Source of the DNA: Cyanobium sp. E1_MAG_00006
GTDB lineage: Bacteria; Cyanobacteriota; Cyanobacteriia; PCC-6307; Cyanobiaceae
Assembly (NCBI GenBank): GCA_027488975.1
Contig: JAIYAQ010000023.1
Location: 1-64,000, forward strand
Reading direction: 5' to 3'
Length of the DNA: 64,000 nt
Shown here: one piece after another, positions 1 to 7,931 of the stretch
Layout of the letters: the number at the start of each line of letters is the position of its first letter
Numbering within the stretch: position 1 is the first letter of the stretch
Notes under the pieces: generated by a model
What the model saw: the letters and a program-made list of their open reading frames with translations, nothing else
What the model was told of the DNA's origin: nothing
Databases searched by the model: none
Translations under genes and position numbers: made by a program

Positions 1-1328
1 AACGGTGAGGCGCCGCGCTCCAGGCGGCGGCCGATGTCTTCACACACCACGATGGCGTCGTCCACCACCAGGCCCGAGGCCAGCACCATCCCGAACAGGC
101 TGAGGGTGTTGATCGAGCTGCCCGAGAGCTTGATCAGGGTGATGGATCCCAACAGCGACACCGGCACCGCCAGGGCGCTGATCAGGGCCAGGCGGCTGTT
201 GCCCAGCCCCAGCAGCAGGGTCAGGAACACCAGCACCACCGCATCCCGCAGGCTGCCGGTGGCCTCAGCGATGCTTTCTCGCACCGTGTCGGCTTCGTTG
301 ACGATCAACTGCAGGTCGATCCCCGGCGGGAAGCGGGGCTCCAGTTCGGCGATGGCCTGCTCCAGCCGTTCGCTCACCTCCAGGGCATTGCTGCCATCGC
401 GCTGGAATACCGCCAGCGCCACGGTGGGATCGCCTTTCAGGTTGGTGGCGATCGTGTCGTAGGTCTCGCTGCCCAGCTCCACCCGGCCGATGTCGCGCAG
501 CAGCACCACGCCCCCCTCCGGCCCGCGGCCCACCACCAGTTGCTCGAGTTCCTCGGGGCTGCGCAGTCGCCCCTCCATCCGCAACGGCAGGGTGGTGGCC
601 TGGCCTGGTGGACCGGGTGCATCGCCTGTCTGCCCCAGGGCCGCCAGCACGTTCTGGGCCTCCAGGGCACGGCTCACGTCGGCGATGGTGAGTTGGCGCT
701 CCAGCAGCGCCGCCGGCTTGAGCCACAGGCGAAAGGCCAGCGGGCTGCCGCCGTTGAGGGTCACCAGGCCCACCCCCTCCACCCGTTGCAGGCGTTCCTT
801 CACCACCTGGTTCACCCAGCCGCTCAGGAACTGCGGCGAGTAGCGCCCTTCGCGGGCGCTGAAGCTGAGCACCATCAGCAGGTCGTCGGAGCTGCGGCGC
901 ACCTGCACCCCGAGCCGCGCCACTTGTGCCGGCAGCTGACGCAGCACCTGGTTGGCTTCGTTCTGGGCATTGATCTGGTTGAGCTCCGGCTCACCCCCCT
1001 CGAAGCTGAGGGTGATGGAGCTGCCGTTGGCGCTGCTGCTGGAGCGGATCGTCTGCAGGCGCTCGAGACCGTTCAGCTGTCTCTCGAGCAGAGCGGTCAC
1101 CCCCTGCTCCACCACCTCCGGATTGCCGCCGGGGTAGGTGCTGCGCACCGTGACCCGGCCGGGAGCGATGGGCGGCAGGTTCTCCACCTGCAAGCCCGCC
1201 AGGCTCAGGGCCCCCAGCAGCAACAGCAACAGGCTCAGCACCAGGCTGAACACCGGCCGGCGCAGGAACAGATCCGAGATGGTGCGGCGCGGCTGGCGAG
1301 ACCCTGGCCCAGGCGACGGGGTGCTCAT
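1..1328 (-). CDS. RND-family efflux pump inner-membrane subunit (AcrB/AcrD/AcrF-like), N-terminal part
   Basis: Inner-membrane proton/drug antiporter of the resistance-nodulation-division family. The visible 442 residues are the N-terminal part of a protein that is normally about 1,000-1,050 residues; the rest lies beyond the left window edge. After a short basic leader there is the first membrane helix (starting near FLRRPVFSLVL), then the periplasmic porter region with the family-typical VENLPPIAPGRVTV and TYPGGNPEVVE stretches, then the helix pair containing LRDAVVLVFLTLLLGLG and ASGLVVDDAIVVCEDIGRRLE. The ATG at 1328 overlaps the stop codon of the upstream metalloprotease as ATGA, so the two are translationally coupled. 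Substrate cannot be told from this part; a membrane-fusion partner is not in the window. Confidence 0.93.
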   Translation of the reverse strand, partial: MSTPSPGPGSRQPRRTISDLFLRRPVFSLVLSLLLLLLGALSLAGLQVENLPPIAPGRVTVRSTYPGGNPEVVEQGVTALLERQLNGLERLQTIRSSSSANGSSITLSFEGGEPELNQINAQNEANQVLRQLPAQVARLGVQVRRSSDDLLMVLSFSAREGRYSPQFLSGWVNQVVKERLQRVEGVGLVTLNGGSPLAFRLWLKPAALLERQLTIADVSRALEAQNVLAALGQTGDAPGPPGQATTLPLRMEGRLRSPEELEQLVVGRGPEGGVVLLRDIGRVELGSETYDTIATNLKGDPTVALAVFQRDGSNALEVSERLEQAIAELEPRFPPGIDLQLIVNEADTVRESIAEATGSLRDAVVLVFLTLLLGLGNSRLALISALAVPVSLLGSITLIKLSGSSINTLSLFGMVLASGLVVDDAIVVCEDIGRRLERGASP

Positions 1329-2026
1329 CGGGGTGATGCGGGTGCCGTTGCCGGCAACGGCAGGTCCTGCCGGAGCCCCGGCTGGGCCTGCAGCCAGCGC
1401 AGGGTGGCCCGGTCGCGCGGACTGAGCTCCAGCACCGGCTGCGCTCCGGGGCTCACGGCCATGGCATCACCGGGCTGATCGCTGTGGCCCCAGAGGCCGA
1501 AGGCATGGCCCAGCTCATGCAGGGCGGTGGCCTGGATCGCCGGTTCGGCCTGGCCGGGGCTGATCAGCACCGCCACCTGGGGCTCCAGGCTCCAGACCCC
1601 CGCGCGCTGCACCTGCAGCAGCTGCAGCACGGCGCGGCCATGGCTGGCTCTGCGGTTCTGGATGGGGGGGCGGCGTCGCTGCACCTGCACCTGGGCCTCG
1701 GCCGGATCGCTCACCAGCTGGATCGGCAGCAGCTGCTGCCAGCTGGCCACGGCTCTGGTCACAGCACGCCACCAGCGCTGTTCCCACAGGGCCGCGGGGC
1801 CATCGACAGCTGCCGGTTCGAGCCACACGCACCAGAGCGGCCGGGTGGGCCAGCCGGCCGGGGTGGGGCGCAGCTGCTGGCGGTAGTCGGTGTTGGTGCC
1901 AGACGCCAGCGGAGGGACGCTGGCCTCTGCTGGTGCAAGCGGTGTCCAGGGACGCTGCTGCTGGGCCGCTGGGCAGCTGGGAGCTGCAGACACGACCGGC
2001 GCGGGCGTGGCGGGCGGGATCAGCAT
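1325..2026 (-). CDS. Matrixin-like zinc metalloprotease
   Basis: Putative zinc endopeptidase of the metzincin/matrixin type, 233 residues from the chosen ATG. The zinc site is HELGHAFGLWGHS (His170, Glu171, His174, His181), followed by a DAM segment that could form the Met-turn. The third histidine is one residue further on than in the classical HExxHxxGxxH motif. The N-terminal 50 residues are proline-rich and may be a secretion or linker region; no clear signal peptide is seen. An in-frame ATG at 2095 would lengthen the protein but overlaps the upstream membrane-protein gene, so 2026 is preferred. It ends in an ATGA overlap with the RND pump gene, suggesting co-expression. Substrate unknown. 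Confidence 0.75.
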   Translation of the reverse strand: MLIPPATPAPVVSAAPSCPAAQQQRPWTPLAPAEASVPPLASGTNTDYRQQLRPTPAGWPTRPLWCVWLEPAAVDGPAALWEQRWWRAVTRAVASWQQLLPIQLVSDPAEAQVQVQRRRPPIQNRRASHGRAVLQLLQVQRAGVWSLEPQVAVLISPGQAEPAIQATALHELGHAFGLWGHSDQPGDAMAVSPGAQPVLELSPRDRATLRWLQAQPGLRQDLPLPATAPASPR

Positions 2027-2063
2027 CAGGGAAATCTCGCCGGATTGAACCCGCTGGAAGACC

Positions 2064-2561
2064 TCAGCCGGCCAGGGCCGGCAGCCCCACGCCACGGGCC
2101 ATCAGGGTGGCCAGGAGGGGCACCAGGGCAAAGCCCACCAGCTCGATGTTCAGGATCCAGCCCAGCCGAGCCGCGAGTGCCTCGCTCACCTGGGGCAGCT
2201 CGCCCTTGCGCAGCGGAATCGCCCAGAGGATGTAGGTGACGGTGGGGTACAGGGACAGGCCGCCCACACCCAGGTAGAGGCCCACCTTCCACCAGAACAG
2301 GGGGTTCTCTGTATAGAACTCGCTGCCCTGGCCGAAGTAGAGCACCCGCAGGATGCCGCTCACCAGCAGGGCCAGCGCCGCCAGGCCGTACACCACGTCG
2401 GTGATCACCATCAAGGTGGCCTCCTGCTTGCTGGGGTTGGCTTTGATCAGCCGGCGTTCCAGCACCAGGGCCCCGAAGCAGAGCATGAAGCTCAGGTAGT
2501 GCACGTAGGCCACCCCAGCGCGGGGGAGCACATCGGCGGGGAGGGCCGCAAACACGGGCAT
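2064..2561 (-). CDS. DUF2214-family integral membrane protein
   Basis: A 165-residue polytopic membrane protein with four predicted hydrophobic helices (about residues 14-33, 50-72, 90-110 and 137-155). Sequence and length fit the cyanobacterial DUF2214 family, whose function is not established. A conserved-looking HYLSFMLCFGALVLERR opening helix and a FWWKVGLYLGVGG helix are visible. It is the first gene of a minus-strand set with the metalloprotease and the RND pump (37 bp gap to the protease start chosen here). No catalytic residues can be named. Confidence 0.8.
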   Translation of the reverse strand: MPVFAALPADVLPRAGVAYVHYLSFMLCFGALVLERRLIKANPSKQEATLMVITDVVYGLAALALLVSGILRVLYFGQGSEFYTENPLFWWKVGLYLGVGGLSLYPTVTYILWAIPLRKGELPQVSEALAARLGWILNIELVGFALVPLLATLMARGVGLPALAG

Positions 2562-2715
2562 GACCTGAGTGACGTGCAGCGACCGTAGCGAGCAGCCATC
2601 AGCCGGTGCGGTCGCGCCGGCGACGTGCCGACGAGCCGCCCGCGATGCAGCGCAGCCGCGCCCACGGCTGAAGGCGGAAAAACGAAGACAAGCTTCACTT
2701 CGGCAGTGAATCTGT

Positions 2716-2748
2716 ACTTGCGAAGCAAACCCGCACTTGCGAAGCCAA
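2716..2748. repeat. Direct repeat upstream of the sigma factor gene
   Basis: The 11-mer ACTTGCGAAGC occurs at 2716 and again at 2735 (19-bp period), about 80-115 bp upstream of the sigma factor ATG. This is a possible operator for the sigma gene, or for the divergent DUF2214 set. The surrounding 2562-2829 intergenic stretch holds no gene I can support. Confidence 0.4.
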
Positions 2749-2829
2749 TTGGAAACCTGGAAGCCTTTCTGCTGCTTTCCTTTTGTAGCGAAAAAGCTTC
2801 TAGGTTCGAATCACTGAATTGCGTTGATC

Positions 2830-3753
2830 ATGGCCAGCTCGCTGAGCGCATTCCTGGGTGAAATCGGGCGGCATCAGCTGCTCACTCCCGAGCAGGAGCT
2901 GATGCTGGGGCGCAAGGTGCAAGCGATGGTGGTGCTGCAGGAACGCTGCACCAGATCTGGTGGTGTGGGCGATGCCTGCACCTATAACGACCTCGAAAAG
3001 CGGGCGCTGCGGGTAGGTGAGCGGGCCAAGGATCAGATGATCACCGCCAATCTGCGCCTCGTGGTCAACCTGGCCAAGCGCTATCAGGGCAAGGGGCTGG
3101 ATCTGCTCGATCTGATCCAGGAGGGCACGCTTGGGCTCACCCGCGCCGTGGAGAAATACGACCCAACCCGTGGCCATCGATTCAGTACTTATGCCTATTG
3201 GTGGATCCGTCAGGGGTTGAACCGTGCGCTCTCCACCCAGAGCCGCACGATTCGTATTCCCGTCAACGTGAATGAAAAGCTCACGCGCCTGCGCGCGGCC
3301 AAGGCACGGCTGATGCAGCTCAACGGTCTGGTGCCAAGCCCCCGCCAGCTGGCCCAGTTTCTCGATCTACCGCTGGATGAGGTGGAGGACCTGCTCGGCT
3401 GCGAACTGCGCAGCGTCACCGTGAGCCTTCAGGGGGTGGTCAAGTCGAAATCCGACCCGACCGAGCTGGTGGATGTGCTGCCCAGCAATGAGCTGCCGCC
3501 GATGGAGCGCTGTGAGATGGCCGAGCGCAATGCGGCGGTGTGGAAGCTGCTGGATCAGTCCAACCTCACCCCGAAGGAGCGCACCGTGGTGATGCTGCGC
3601 TTCGGGCTCGACGGCAGCAACGAATGGCGCACCCTGGCGGAGGTGGCGCGGCTGCTGGGCTGCAGCCGCGAGTACTGCCGGCAGGTGGTGCAGCGGGCCC
3701 TGCGCAAATTGCGCAAGGCCGGCATCCAGAGCGGCCTGGTCGAGGTGCCCTGA
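2830..3753 (+). CDS. Group 2 RNA polymerase sigma-70 factor (RpoD-like)
   Basis: Alternative primary-like sigma factor, 307 residues, the length of cyanobacterial group 2 sigma factors (SigB/C/D/E type). It begins with region 1.2 (SLSAFLGEIGRHQLLTPEQE). Region 2 includes DLIQEGTLGLTRAVEKYDP and the -10-binding FSTYAYWWIRQGLNRAL segment. Region 3 follows, then region 4 with the -35-binding helix-turn-helix (LAEVARLLGCSREYCRQVV). The long acidic N-terminal region 1.1 of the principal sigma factor is missing. ATG at 2830 is preferred over an in-frame TTG at 2824. A direct repeat lies upstream. Which group 2 member it is cannot be decided from sequence alone. Confidence 0.95.
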   Translation: MASSLSAFLGEIGRHQLLTPEQELMLGRKVQAMVVLQERCTRSGGVGDACTYNDLEKRALRVGERAKDQMITANLRLVVNLAKRYQGKGLDLLDLIQEGTLGLTRAVEKYDPTRGHRFSTYAYWWIRQGLNRALSTQSRTIRIPVNVNEKLTRLRAAKARLMQLNGLVPSPRQLAQFLDLPLDEVEDLLGCELRSVTVSLQGVVKSKSDPTELVDVLPSNELPPMERCEMAERNAAVWKLLDQSNLTPKERTVVMLRFGLDGSNEWRTLAEVARLLGCSREYCRQVVQRALRKLRKAGIQSGLVEVP

Positions 3754-3869
3754 GCTGGATTCGCCGGTCGTCACACCTCGCGGTGACGGATTTCACCCGT
3801 TCCGCAGGGGGTGGGCCGCGCCCAATCCGGGTTCCAGAATGAAGCGCTTGTTCCTGACAGGGAACCCCC

Positions 3870-4259
3870 ATGGTTGTGGACCCGTTCGCTGATCCCGCTG
3901 CTGATCCCGGCGCCGAACCGATCGATGCCCAGGTGCTCGGCAGTACGGAGGTCGATGAAGGCGCCCTGCGGCGTCTGCTGCGGCGGGCTGGCCGCACCCT
4001 GGCGCGCCCGGCGATCGAGTGCCTGGAGCTGCTGCTCGATGGCAACACGCCGCCGCAGGTGCGGTTGACGATGCTGGCGGCCCTCACCTACCTGCTGGTG
4101 CCGATCGATCTGATCCCGGACTTCATCCCCGCGGCCGGCTTCAGCGACGATCTGGTGGCGCTGACGGCTCTGCTCGGGCTCTGCACCACCCACATGAGCG
4201 ATGCCATTCGCATCCGCGCCCAGCGCAAACTGGATCGCTGGTTCCCCCCTGGGCGCTGA
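3870..4259 (+). CDS. DUF1232 (YkvA-like) protein
   Basis: 129 residues. The C-terminal half carries the DUF1232 signature: a hydrophobic helix followed by YLLVPIDLIPDFIPAAGFSD, then LVALTALLGL. The family is widespread and often membrane-associated, with no confirmed activity. The N-terminal 40 residues are acidic and low-complexity. Its TGA overlaps the ATG of the next gene (TGATG), implying coupled translation with the helical hypothetical protein that follows. Confidence 0.85.
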   Translation: MVVDPFADPAADPGAEPIDAQVLGSTEVDEGALRRLLRRAGRTLARPAIECLELLLDGNTPPQVRLTMLAALTYLLVPIDLIPDFIPAAGFSDDLVALTALLGLCTTHMSDAIRIRAQRKLDRWFPPGR

Positions 4260-4588
4260 TGGCCACGCTCACCACCGAGCAACTGGATGATCTGCAGGGC
4301 TTCCTGAAGGATTGGCTGCGCCACAGCGGCCGCACCCAGGCCGACCTGCGCCGAGCCCTGCGGGCCAGCTCGATCCGCATGCCCGTGCTGCTGGAGGAGC
4401 TGGCGGCGATTCACCGCCGCGACGGCCTGGTGGGCCTGGCCGATCGCCTCTGCGCGATCGAGGCTCTCTGGCAGGGCGAGGACCAGGGCGATGAAACCCT
4501 GGCGGCTCTGCCGGCGGATCTGGAGGATTCCTTCGGCCAGCTGGATCTGTTGTTGCAAGAGATCCGTCTCGATGCCGGCGGAGCCTGA
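4259..4588 (+). CDS. Hypothetical helical protein coupled to the DUF1232 gene
   Basis: 109 residues, soluble, predicted mostly alpha-helical, with no membrane segment or signal peptide. I do not recognise the family with certainty. It starts MATLTTEQLDDLQGFLKDWL and contains a stretch (RTQADLRRALRASSIRMPVL) that could be a helix-turn-helix. The start is fixed by the TGATG overlap with the DUF1232 stop codon. Codon use matches its neighbours, so it is a real gene; its function is unknown, though coupling suggests it works with the DUF1232 protein. Confidence 0.7.
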   Translation: MATLTTEQLDDLQGFLKDWLRHSGRTQADLRRALRASSIRMPVLLEELAAIHRRDGLVGLADRLCAIEALWQGEDQGDETLAALPADLEDSFGQLDLLLQEIRLDAGGA

Positions 4589-4635
4589 CGGCACTGTTCC
4601 GACGCGCCAGAGTGGGGTCCGATCCTCAGACCCCC

Positions 4636-4890
4636 ATGCCACCGCTTCGTCCCATGGTTCCGGTGCTTGTTCTGCTCGCCGGAGCTGTCGCTGCGCTCGC
4701 CCAGGCCCCAGCCCGGGCCCAGGTTGAGAGTTTTCTCTGGGGACCGGGCAGCAACGTGGGGCCCGCCACGAAGGTGGAACCCCAGAACTGCAAGACAGCG
4801 GCCGACGGCGCCATCACCTGTGACACCAAGCTGGTGAACCCCGCCGGCGATACGCAGGCCAAGCCCCAGTACAACCCCTTCAAGTACTGA
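4636..4890 (+). CDS. Small secreted protein, unknown function
   Basis: About 84 residues from the ATG at 4636 (an earlier in-frame ATG at 4612 is possible). It has a hydrophobic signal segment (VPVLVLLAGAVAALAQ) and a probable cleavage site after ARA. The mature part is about 55 residues with two cysteines (NCKTA and ITCDT) that could form a disulfide, and ends YNPFKY. It is read together with the PsiE-family gene through a TGATG overlap. I know no function for it. Confidence 0.65.
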   Translation: MPPLRPMVPVLVLLAGAVAALAQAPARAQVESFLWGPGSNVGPATKVEPQNCKTAADGAITCDTKLVNPAGDTQAKPQYNPFKY

Positions 4891-5369
4891 TGCTGCCCAT
4901 CGGCGACGGCAACTTTCTGCGGCTGGTTGGCGGCTTTGAACGTGCGCTGGCCAAGGTTCTTTCTGCTGCGCTGACCGTGGTGGTGGTGGTGGCCACGGTT
5001 CAGCTGCTTCTCCTGCTTGGTGAGGATCTATTGGATTTGCAGGTGAACTGGACCGGCGACGGCCTGATTCGTCTGCTCGACGAAATTCTGGTCATCCTGA
5101 TCGCCTTGGAGGTGCTGCAGAACCTCACGGCCTACCTGCGGGAGCACACGATTCAGATTGAGCTGGTGCTGGTCACGGCGCTCACGGCCGTGGCGCGCAA
5201 GGTGATCGTGATGCAACCCGGCGTGCAGAAGAACCCAAGCGAGTTGATCGGCCTGGGGGTGTCCGTCCTCTGCCTGGCTGGCGCCTACTGGCTGGTGCGC
5301 CAGTCCCACCTCATCCGCCCGGCCGCCAGAACAGAGCCAGCCACACAGTCCCTGGATCGGGATCCGTAG
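4890..5369 (+). CDS. PsiE-family (phosphate-starvation-inducible) membrane protein
   Basis: 159 residues with four hydrophobic helices (approximately 18-45, 62-85, 95-112 and 123-140). The pattern and the central ILIALEVLQNLTAYLRE segment match the PsiE family, which is named for phosphate-starvation induction in Escherichia coli but has no known biochemical role. Its start overlaps the stop of the small secreted protein gene by one base. The last 59 bp overlap the convergent Nif11-cupin gene, so the two 3' ends are antisense to each other. Confidence 0.85.
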   Translation: MLPIGDGNFLRLVGGFERALAKVLSAALTVVVVVATVQLLLLLGEDLLDLQVNWTGDGLIRLLDEILVILIALEVLQNLTAYLREHTIQIELVLVTALTAVARKVIVMQPGVQKNPSELIGLGVSVLCLAGAYWLVRQSHLIRPAARTEPATQSLDRDP

Positions 5370-5859
5370 CCAGAAGCCGATGGCGGCGGTGCGGCGGGAT
5401 CAGCAGGCTGTCGCCCACACACAGATCGCGCACGTGCGTTTCATCTTCGAACCGAAGCCTGGCGCTGCCCCGTAACACCAGCACCGATTCGTGTTCCGCC
5501 TGGTCGTACCAGAAGCCCTCGGGGCTGCTGGCCAGGCAGGAGTGAATTCGCTCCAGCCGCCAGTGCGTGCCACTGAGCAATCGTTCCACCCGTTCTTCTC
5601 CCGGGGCGGGGCATGTGCCGCTGAGAAGGTTCCACTGATCGCTGTGTTCCCGTTCTCTGGGCGGGCCCCCTGCTGCAGGGGCATCGCCCCAGCGGCGCCC
5701 GATGTCGAAGCCAACGCTGGCCGCCAGGGTCACCACGTCGTGGTGATTGCTGCAGTCGCGCAGGGCCTGCCGCAGCTCGGGGCGGGCCTCGCTCAGGGCC
5801 ACGAAGGCATTGAGCTGCCGGACTTTCTCGAGGAACTGCTGGAGCTGGGCTTCGGCCAT
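5311..5859 (-). CDS. Nif11-domain/cupin fusion protein
   Basis: 182 residues with two modules. Residues 1-55 form a Nif11-like domain (QLQQFLEKVRQLNAFVALSE, then a DVVTLAASVGFDIGRRWGD end typical of the family). Residues about 95-180 form a cupin barrel (HESVLVLRGSARLRFEDET, then VGDSLLIPPHRRHRL). Nif11 domains are known as leader segments of some cyanobacterial ribosomal peptides but also occur alone; cupins bind small molecules, often through a metal. No precursor core peptide or double-glycine cleavage site is seen here. The gene overlaps the next acetyltransferase gene by TGATG, suggesting joint expression. An enzymatic role for the cupin is not established. Confidence 0.85.
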   Translation of the reverse strand: MAEAQLQQFLEKVRQLNAFVALSEARPELRQALRDCSNHHDVVTLAASVGFDIGRRWGDAPAAGGPPREREHSDQWNLLSGTCPAPGEERVERLLSGTHWRLERIHSCLASSPEGFWYDQAEHESVLVLRGSARLRFEDETHVRDLCVGDSLLIPPHRRHRLLATDPDPGTVWLALFWRPGG

Positions 5860-6338
5860 CAGTTCAGTATCGGCTGTAGTGGTTTATGCAGGCGGAAGCG
5901 GCGGAAGTGGATTCCGTTGATCAACAGCTCCTCCTGCCAGCTCGGCTGCCAGCCCTGGCGCCTGAACAACGCCCGCGAGAGAAAGCTGGCCTCGGTGCGC
6001 AAGCGGGCGATGCCCTCCTGGCGGGCGTCCTGCTCCAGGGCCAGCAGCAGCCTGCCGGCATGGCCCTGATGTTGATGGGCGGGCCGGCAATAGAGCAGGG
6101 CGATGCGGTCGGCGGGCTCACGCACGGCGAAGGCGGCAATCGTGCCGTTCGCTGCACAGCTCACCAGGCCCTGCCCCCGCTGCAGGCAGCTGAGCAGTGT
6201 GGCGCTGCCGGACTGATGCGCCCAGGCAGCACGTTGAGCGGCGGTGTAGAGCTCGCTGCAGCAACTCTCCACGGCCTCGCGATAGACCTCACGTACGGCA
6301 TCGTGATCGCTGCACTCCAGCCGGCGCAACGGCTTCAT
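5859..6338 (-). CDS. GNAT-family N-acetyltransferase
   Basis: About 159 residues from the ATG at 6338, which begins MKPLRRLECSDHDAVREVY, a usual GNAT start. Upstream in-frame ATGs would add a basic, non-family extension and are less likely. The acetyl-CoA-binding motif A is seen in IALLYCRPAHQHQGHAGRLL (H-Q-G-H-A-G in place of Q-x-x-G-x-G/A). A late LFRRQGWQ segment is typical of the fold. Substrate unknown. It is the first gene of a two-gene minus-strand unit with the Nif11-cupin gene. Confidence 0.85.
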   Translation of the reverse strand: MKPLRRLECSDHDAVREVYREAVESCCSELYTAAQRAAWAHQSGSATLLSCLQRGQGLVSCAANGTIAAFAVREPADRIALLYCRPAHQHQGHAGRLLLALEQDARQEGIARLRTEASFLSRALFRRQGWQPSWQEELLINGIHFRRFRLHKPLQPILN

Positions 6339-6454
6339 GTCGGGTATGCCGCGCAGTTCATGCTCTGATTCTCGCCGGTATGGCCGGACTGACTGGCAAG
6401 CATCCTGCCGATGTTGTAGGTTCGTTGTGTTGAAGAATTTCACTCCTCAGATCA

Positions 6455-6820
6455 ATGCTCACCGGATCGGAACTGCTGGCCAAGGTCAAAGAGCTGGGCG
6501 ATGCGGGCAAGTCCGAGATCGTCCGGGCCTGCGGTTATGTGTCCACCAAGAAGGATGGCGCTGAGCGCCTGAATTTCACCGCGTTCTATGAGGCGCTGCT
6601 GGAAGCCAAGGGTGTTGAGCTCGGCGTCAGCGGCAAGGTTGGCAAGGGTGGTCGCAAGCTGAGCTATGTGGCCACGGTTCAGGGCAATGGCAACCTGCTG
6701 ATCGGCAAGGCCTACACCGCGCTCCTGGATCTCAAGCCTGGCGATGAATTTGAGATCAAGCTTGGCCGCAAGCAGATCCGCCTGATTCCCGCTGGTGCCA
6801 GCGAAGAGGACGAAGAGTGA
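6455..6820 (+). CDS. cyAbrB-type transcriptional regulator
   Basis: 121-residue DNA-binding regulator of the cyanobacteria-specific AbrB-like family (cyAbrB/CalA type). These proteins control carbon and nitrogen balance and other global responses. The N-terminal MLTGSELLAKVKELGD and RACGYVSTKKDG segments are characteristic. The C-terminal AbrB-like fold shows KLSYVATVQGNGNLLIGKAY and KPGDEFEIKLGRKQIRL. An acidic tail (EEDEE) closes the protein. The next gene, for a cytochrome c6-like protein, follows within 50 bp on the same strand. Confidence 0.93.
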   Translation: MLTGSELLAKVKELGDAGKSEIVRACGYVSTKKDGAERLNFTAFYEALLEAKGVELGVSGKVGKGGRKLSYVATVQGNGNLLIGKAYTALLDLKPGDEFEIKLGRKQIRLIPAGASEEDEE

Positions 6821-6870
6821 GTTTGAGCCCTGAAGGTCCGCGTCAACTGAGGTTGGCGCAGGACCTTGTT

Positions 6871-7206
6871 GTGCGCGTGATGCGCCCACTGCTTGGGCTC
6901 TTGCTTGTGCTTGTCCTGCCCCTGTGCAGCGTCTCCCCGGCCCGGGCCGACGGTGCCGAACTGTTCAGCCAGCACTGCGCCGGCTGTCACTTGAACGGTG
7001 GCAACATTATTCGCCGCGGTAAGAATCTCCGCCTGACGGCGCTTGAGCGGCAGGGGCTGGCGTCACCCGAGGCGATCGCTGCGATCGCCCGCAAGGGGGT
7101 GGGCCAGATGAGCGGTTACGGCACCGTTCTGGGCGACGCTGGTGTTGAGCAGGTCGCGGACTGGGTGTGGCAGCAGGCTCAGCTGGGCTGGCCGAAAGCC
7201 TCCTGA
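6871..7206 (+). CDS. Cytochrome c6-like class I c-type cytochrome
   Basis: 111-residue exported monohaem cytochrome. A signal peptide (MRVMRPLLGLLLVLVLPLCS) ends at a probable ARA cleavage site. The haem site is CAGCH (Cys36, Cys39, His40) and the likely sixth ligand is Met80 in QMSGYG. Size and the NGGNIIRRGKNL segment fit cytochrome c6 and its c6B/c6C relatives, which carry electrons in the thylakoid lumen. Start choice: GTG at 6871 lies 7 nt after AGGA; ATG at 6880 or GTG at 6817 are alternatives. Whether it serves photosystem I, the oxidases or another role is not shown. Confidence 0.9.
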   Translation: MRVMRPLLGLLLVLVLPLCSVSPARADGAELFSQHCAGCHLNGGNIIRRGKNLRLTALERQGLASPEAIAAIARKGVGQMSGYGTVLGDAGVEQVADWVWQQAQLGWPKAS

Positions 7207-7230
7207 CGCTGAGCGTCTGCTGAAGCCCGA

Positions 7231-7497
7231 TCAGAAAGCCTGAATCCAGGGGTAGACCTGCAGCGCCGTCCAGATGCCGTTGCGCCAGTAGACATCGTTG
7301 TGGAGCAGTTGCTCCACCTGCTGCTGGCTCTCCGCTTCGTAGATGCCGAACACGTGGGTGCTTCCCTCGGTGGGACCGAGGGTGATCAGCAGGCCGTCGT
7401 CCTTCTGCTGCTGCAGACCACGGAGGTGTTCCTCCCGGAATGGTGCACGTTTCTCCAGAGCGTTCTCGCAGTAGGTGCCCCAGAGAACGAAGCGCAT
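7231..7497 (-). CDS. YciI-family protein
   Basis: 88 residues, a single YciI domain (ferredoxin-like fold): MRFVLWGTYCENALEKR, then EEHLRGLQQQKDDGLLITLGP, then VFGIYEAESQQQVEQLLHND. Family members are small dimeric proteins with a conserved His-Asp pair, usually of unknown substrate. It is convergent with the cytochrome gene; the short GACGC-TGA-GCGTC inverted repeat between them (from about 7205) lacks a T-run. Confidence 0.85.
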   Translation of the reverse strand: MRFVLWGTYCENALEKRAPFREEHLRGLQQQKDDGLLITLGPTEGSTHVFGIYEAESQQQVEQLLHNDVYWRNGIWTALQVYPWIQAF

Positions 7498-7524
7498 GGT
7501 TGGCAGCTCAGATCGGGCTGAAAC

Positions 7525-7839
7525 TTACAGCCAGCCGTTCCAGATGATCGGGATCGACACGGCGTTGGGCAGCAGGATCGGGCGGTTGGTGGGCATGGCC
7601 TTGCTGTCCTTGCTCCAGCTCACGCTGCAGTTGAACAGCGGCCCCTGCTTGTCGGCTGTGGTGCCCAGCCGGTATCCCTGCACCACGGCCTTGTCCGGCA
7701 TCAGGTACTGGGCCTGGTTGCAGGCATCCACCTCGGAGATGCGTGAGCTGAAGCTGCTCGACTCTGCCTTGGCCAGGTTGGGGATGAGAAGCACGCCTCC
7801 GGAGAGCAGGCCTGCAGCAAGCCGTGTGCGCACGGACAT
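7525..7839 (-). CDS. Secreted hypothetical protein
   Basis: 104 residues. It begins MSVRTRLAAGLLSGGVLLIP, a signal peptide with a probable site after AKA. The mature protein has cysteines in DACNQAQYL and FNCSVSW that could pair. I do not recognise a domain; similar small exported proteins occur in picocyanobacteria. The ATG at 7839 is preferred because it places the signal peptide at the N-terminus; longer in-frame extensions are proline/arginine-rich and look non-coding. Confidence 0.65.
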   Translation of the reverse strand: MSVRTRLAAGLLSGGVLLIPNLAKAESSSFSSRISEVDACNQAQYLMPDKAVVQGYRLGTTADKQGPLFNCSVSWSKDSKAMPTNRPILLPNAVSIPIIWNGWL

Positions 7840-7931
7840 GGCGTGAGTGGCTGGAACTGGTGTGATTCTGACCCCAATCCAGTCCTCTGACCTGCTCTCG
7901 TCAGGATGGGCTTGTGCCGGTGTGTCCGCTG

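Noticed and set aside
2795-2815. T-loop-like GGTTCGAATC resembling a tRNA end
   Set aside because: No acceptor, anticodon or D arm can be built around it.
2801-6422. Recurrent TAGGTT hexamer upstream of the sigma factor (2801), cyAbrB (6417) and also the Crp-type regulator (37986) as a shared -10 element
   Set aside because: Matching -35 boxes are weak for the first two, and three occurrences are too few to claim a common promoter class.
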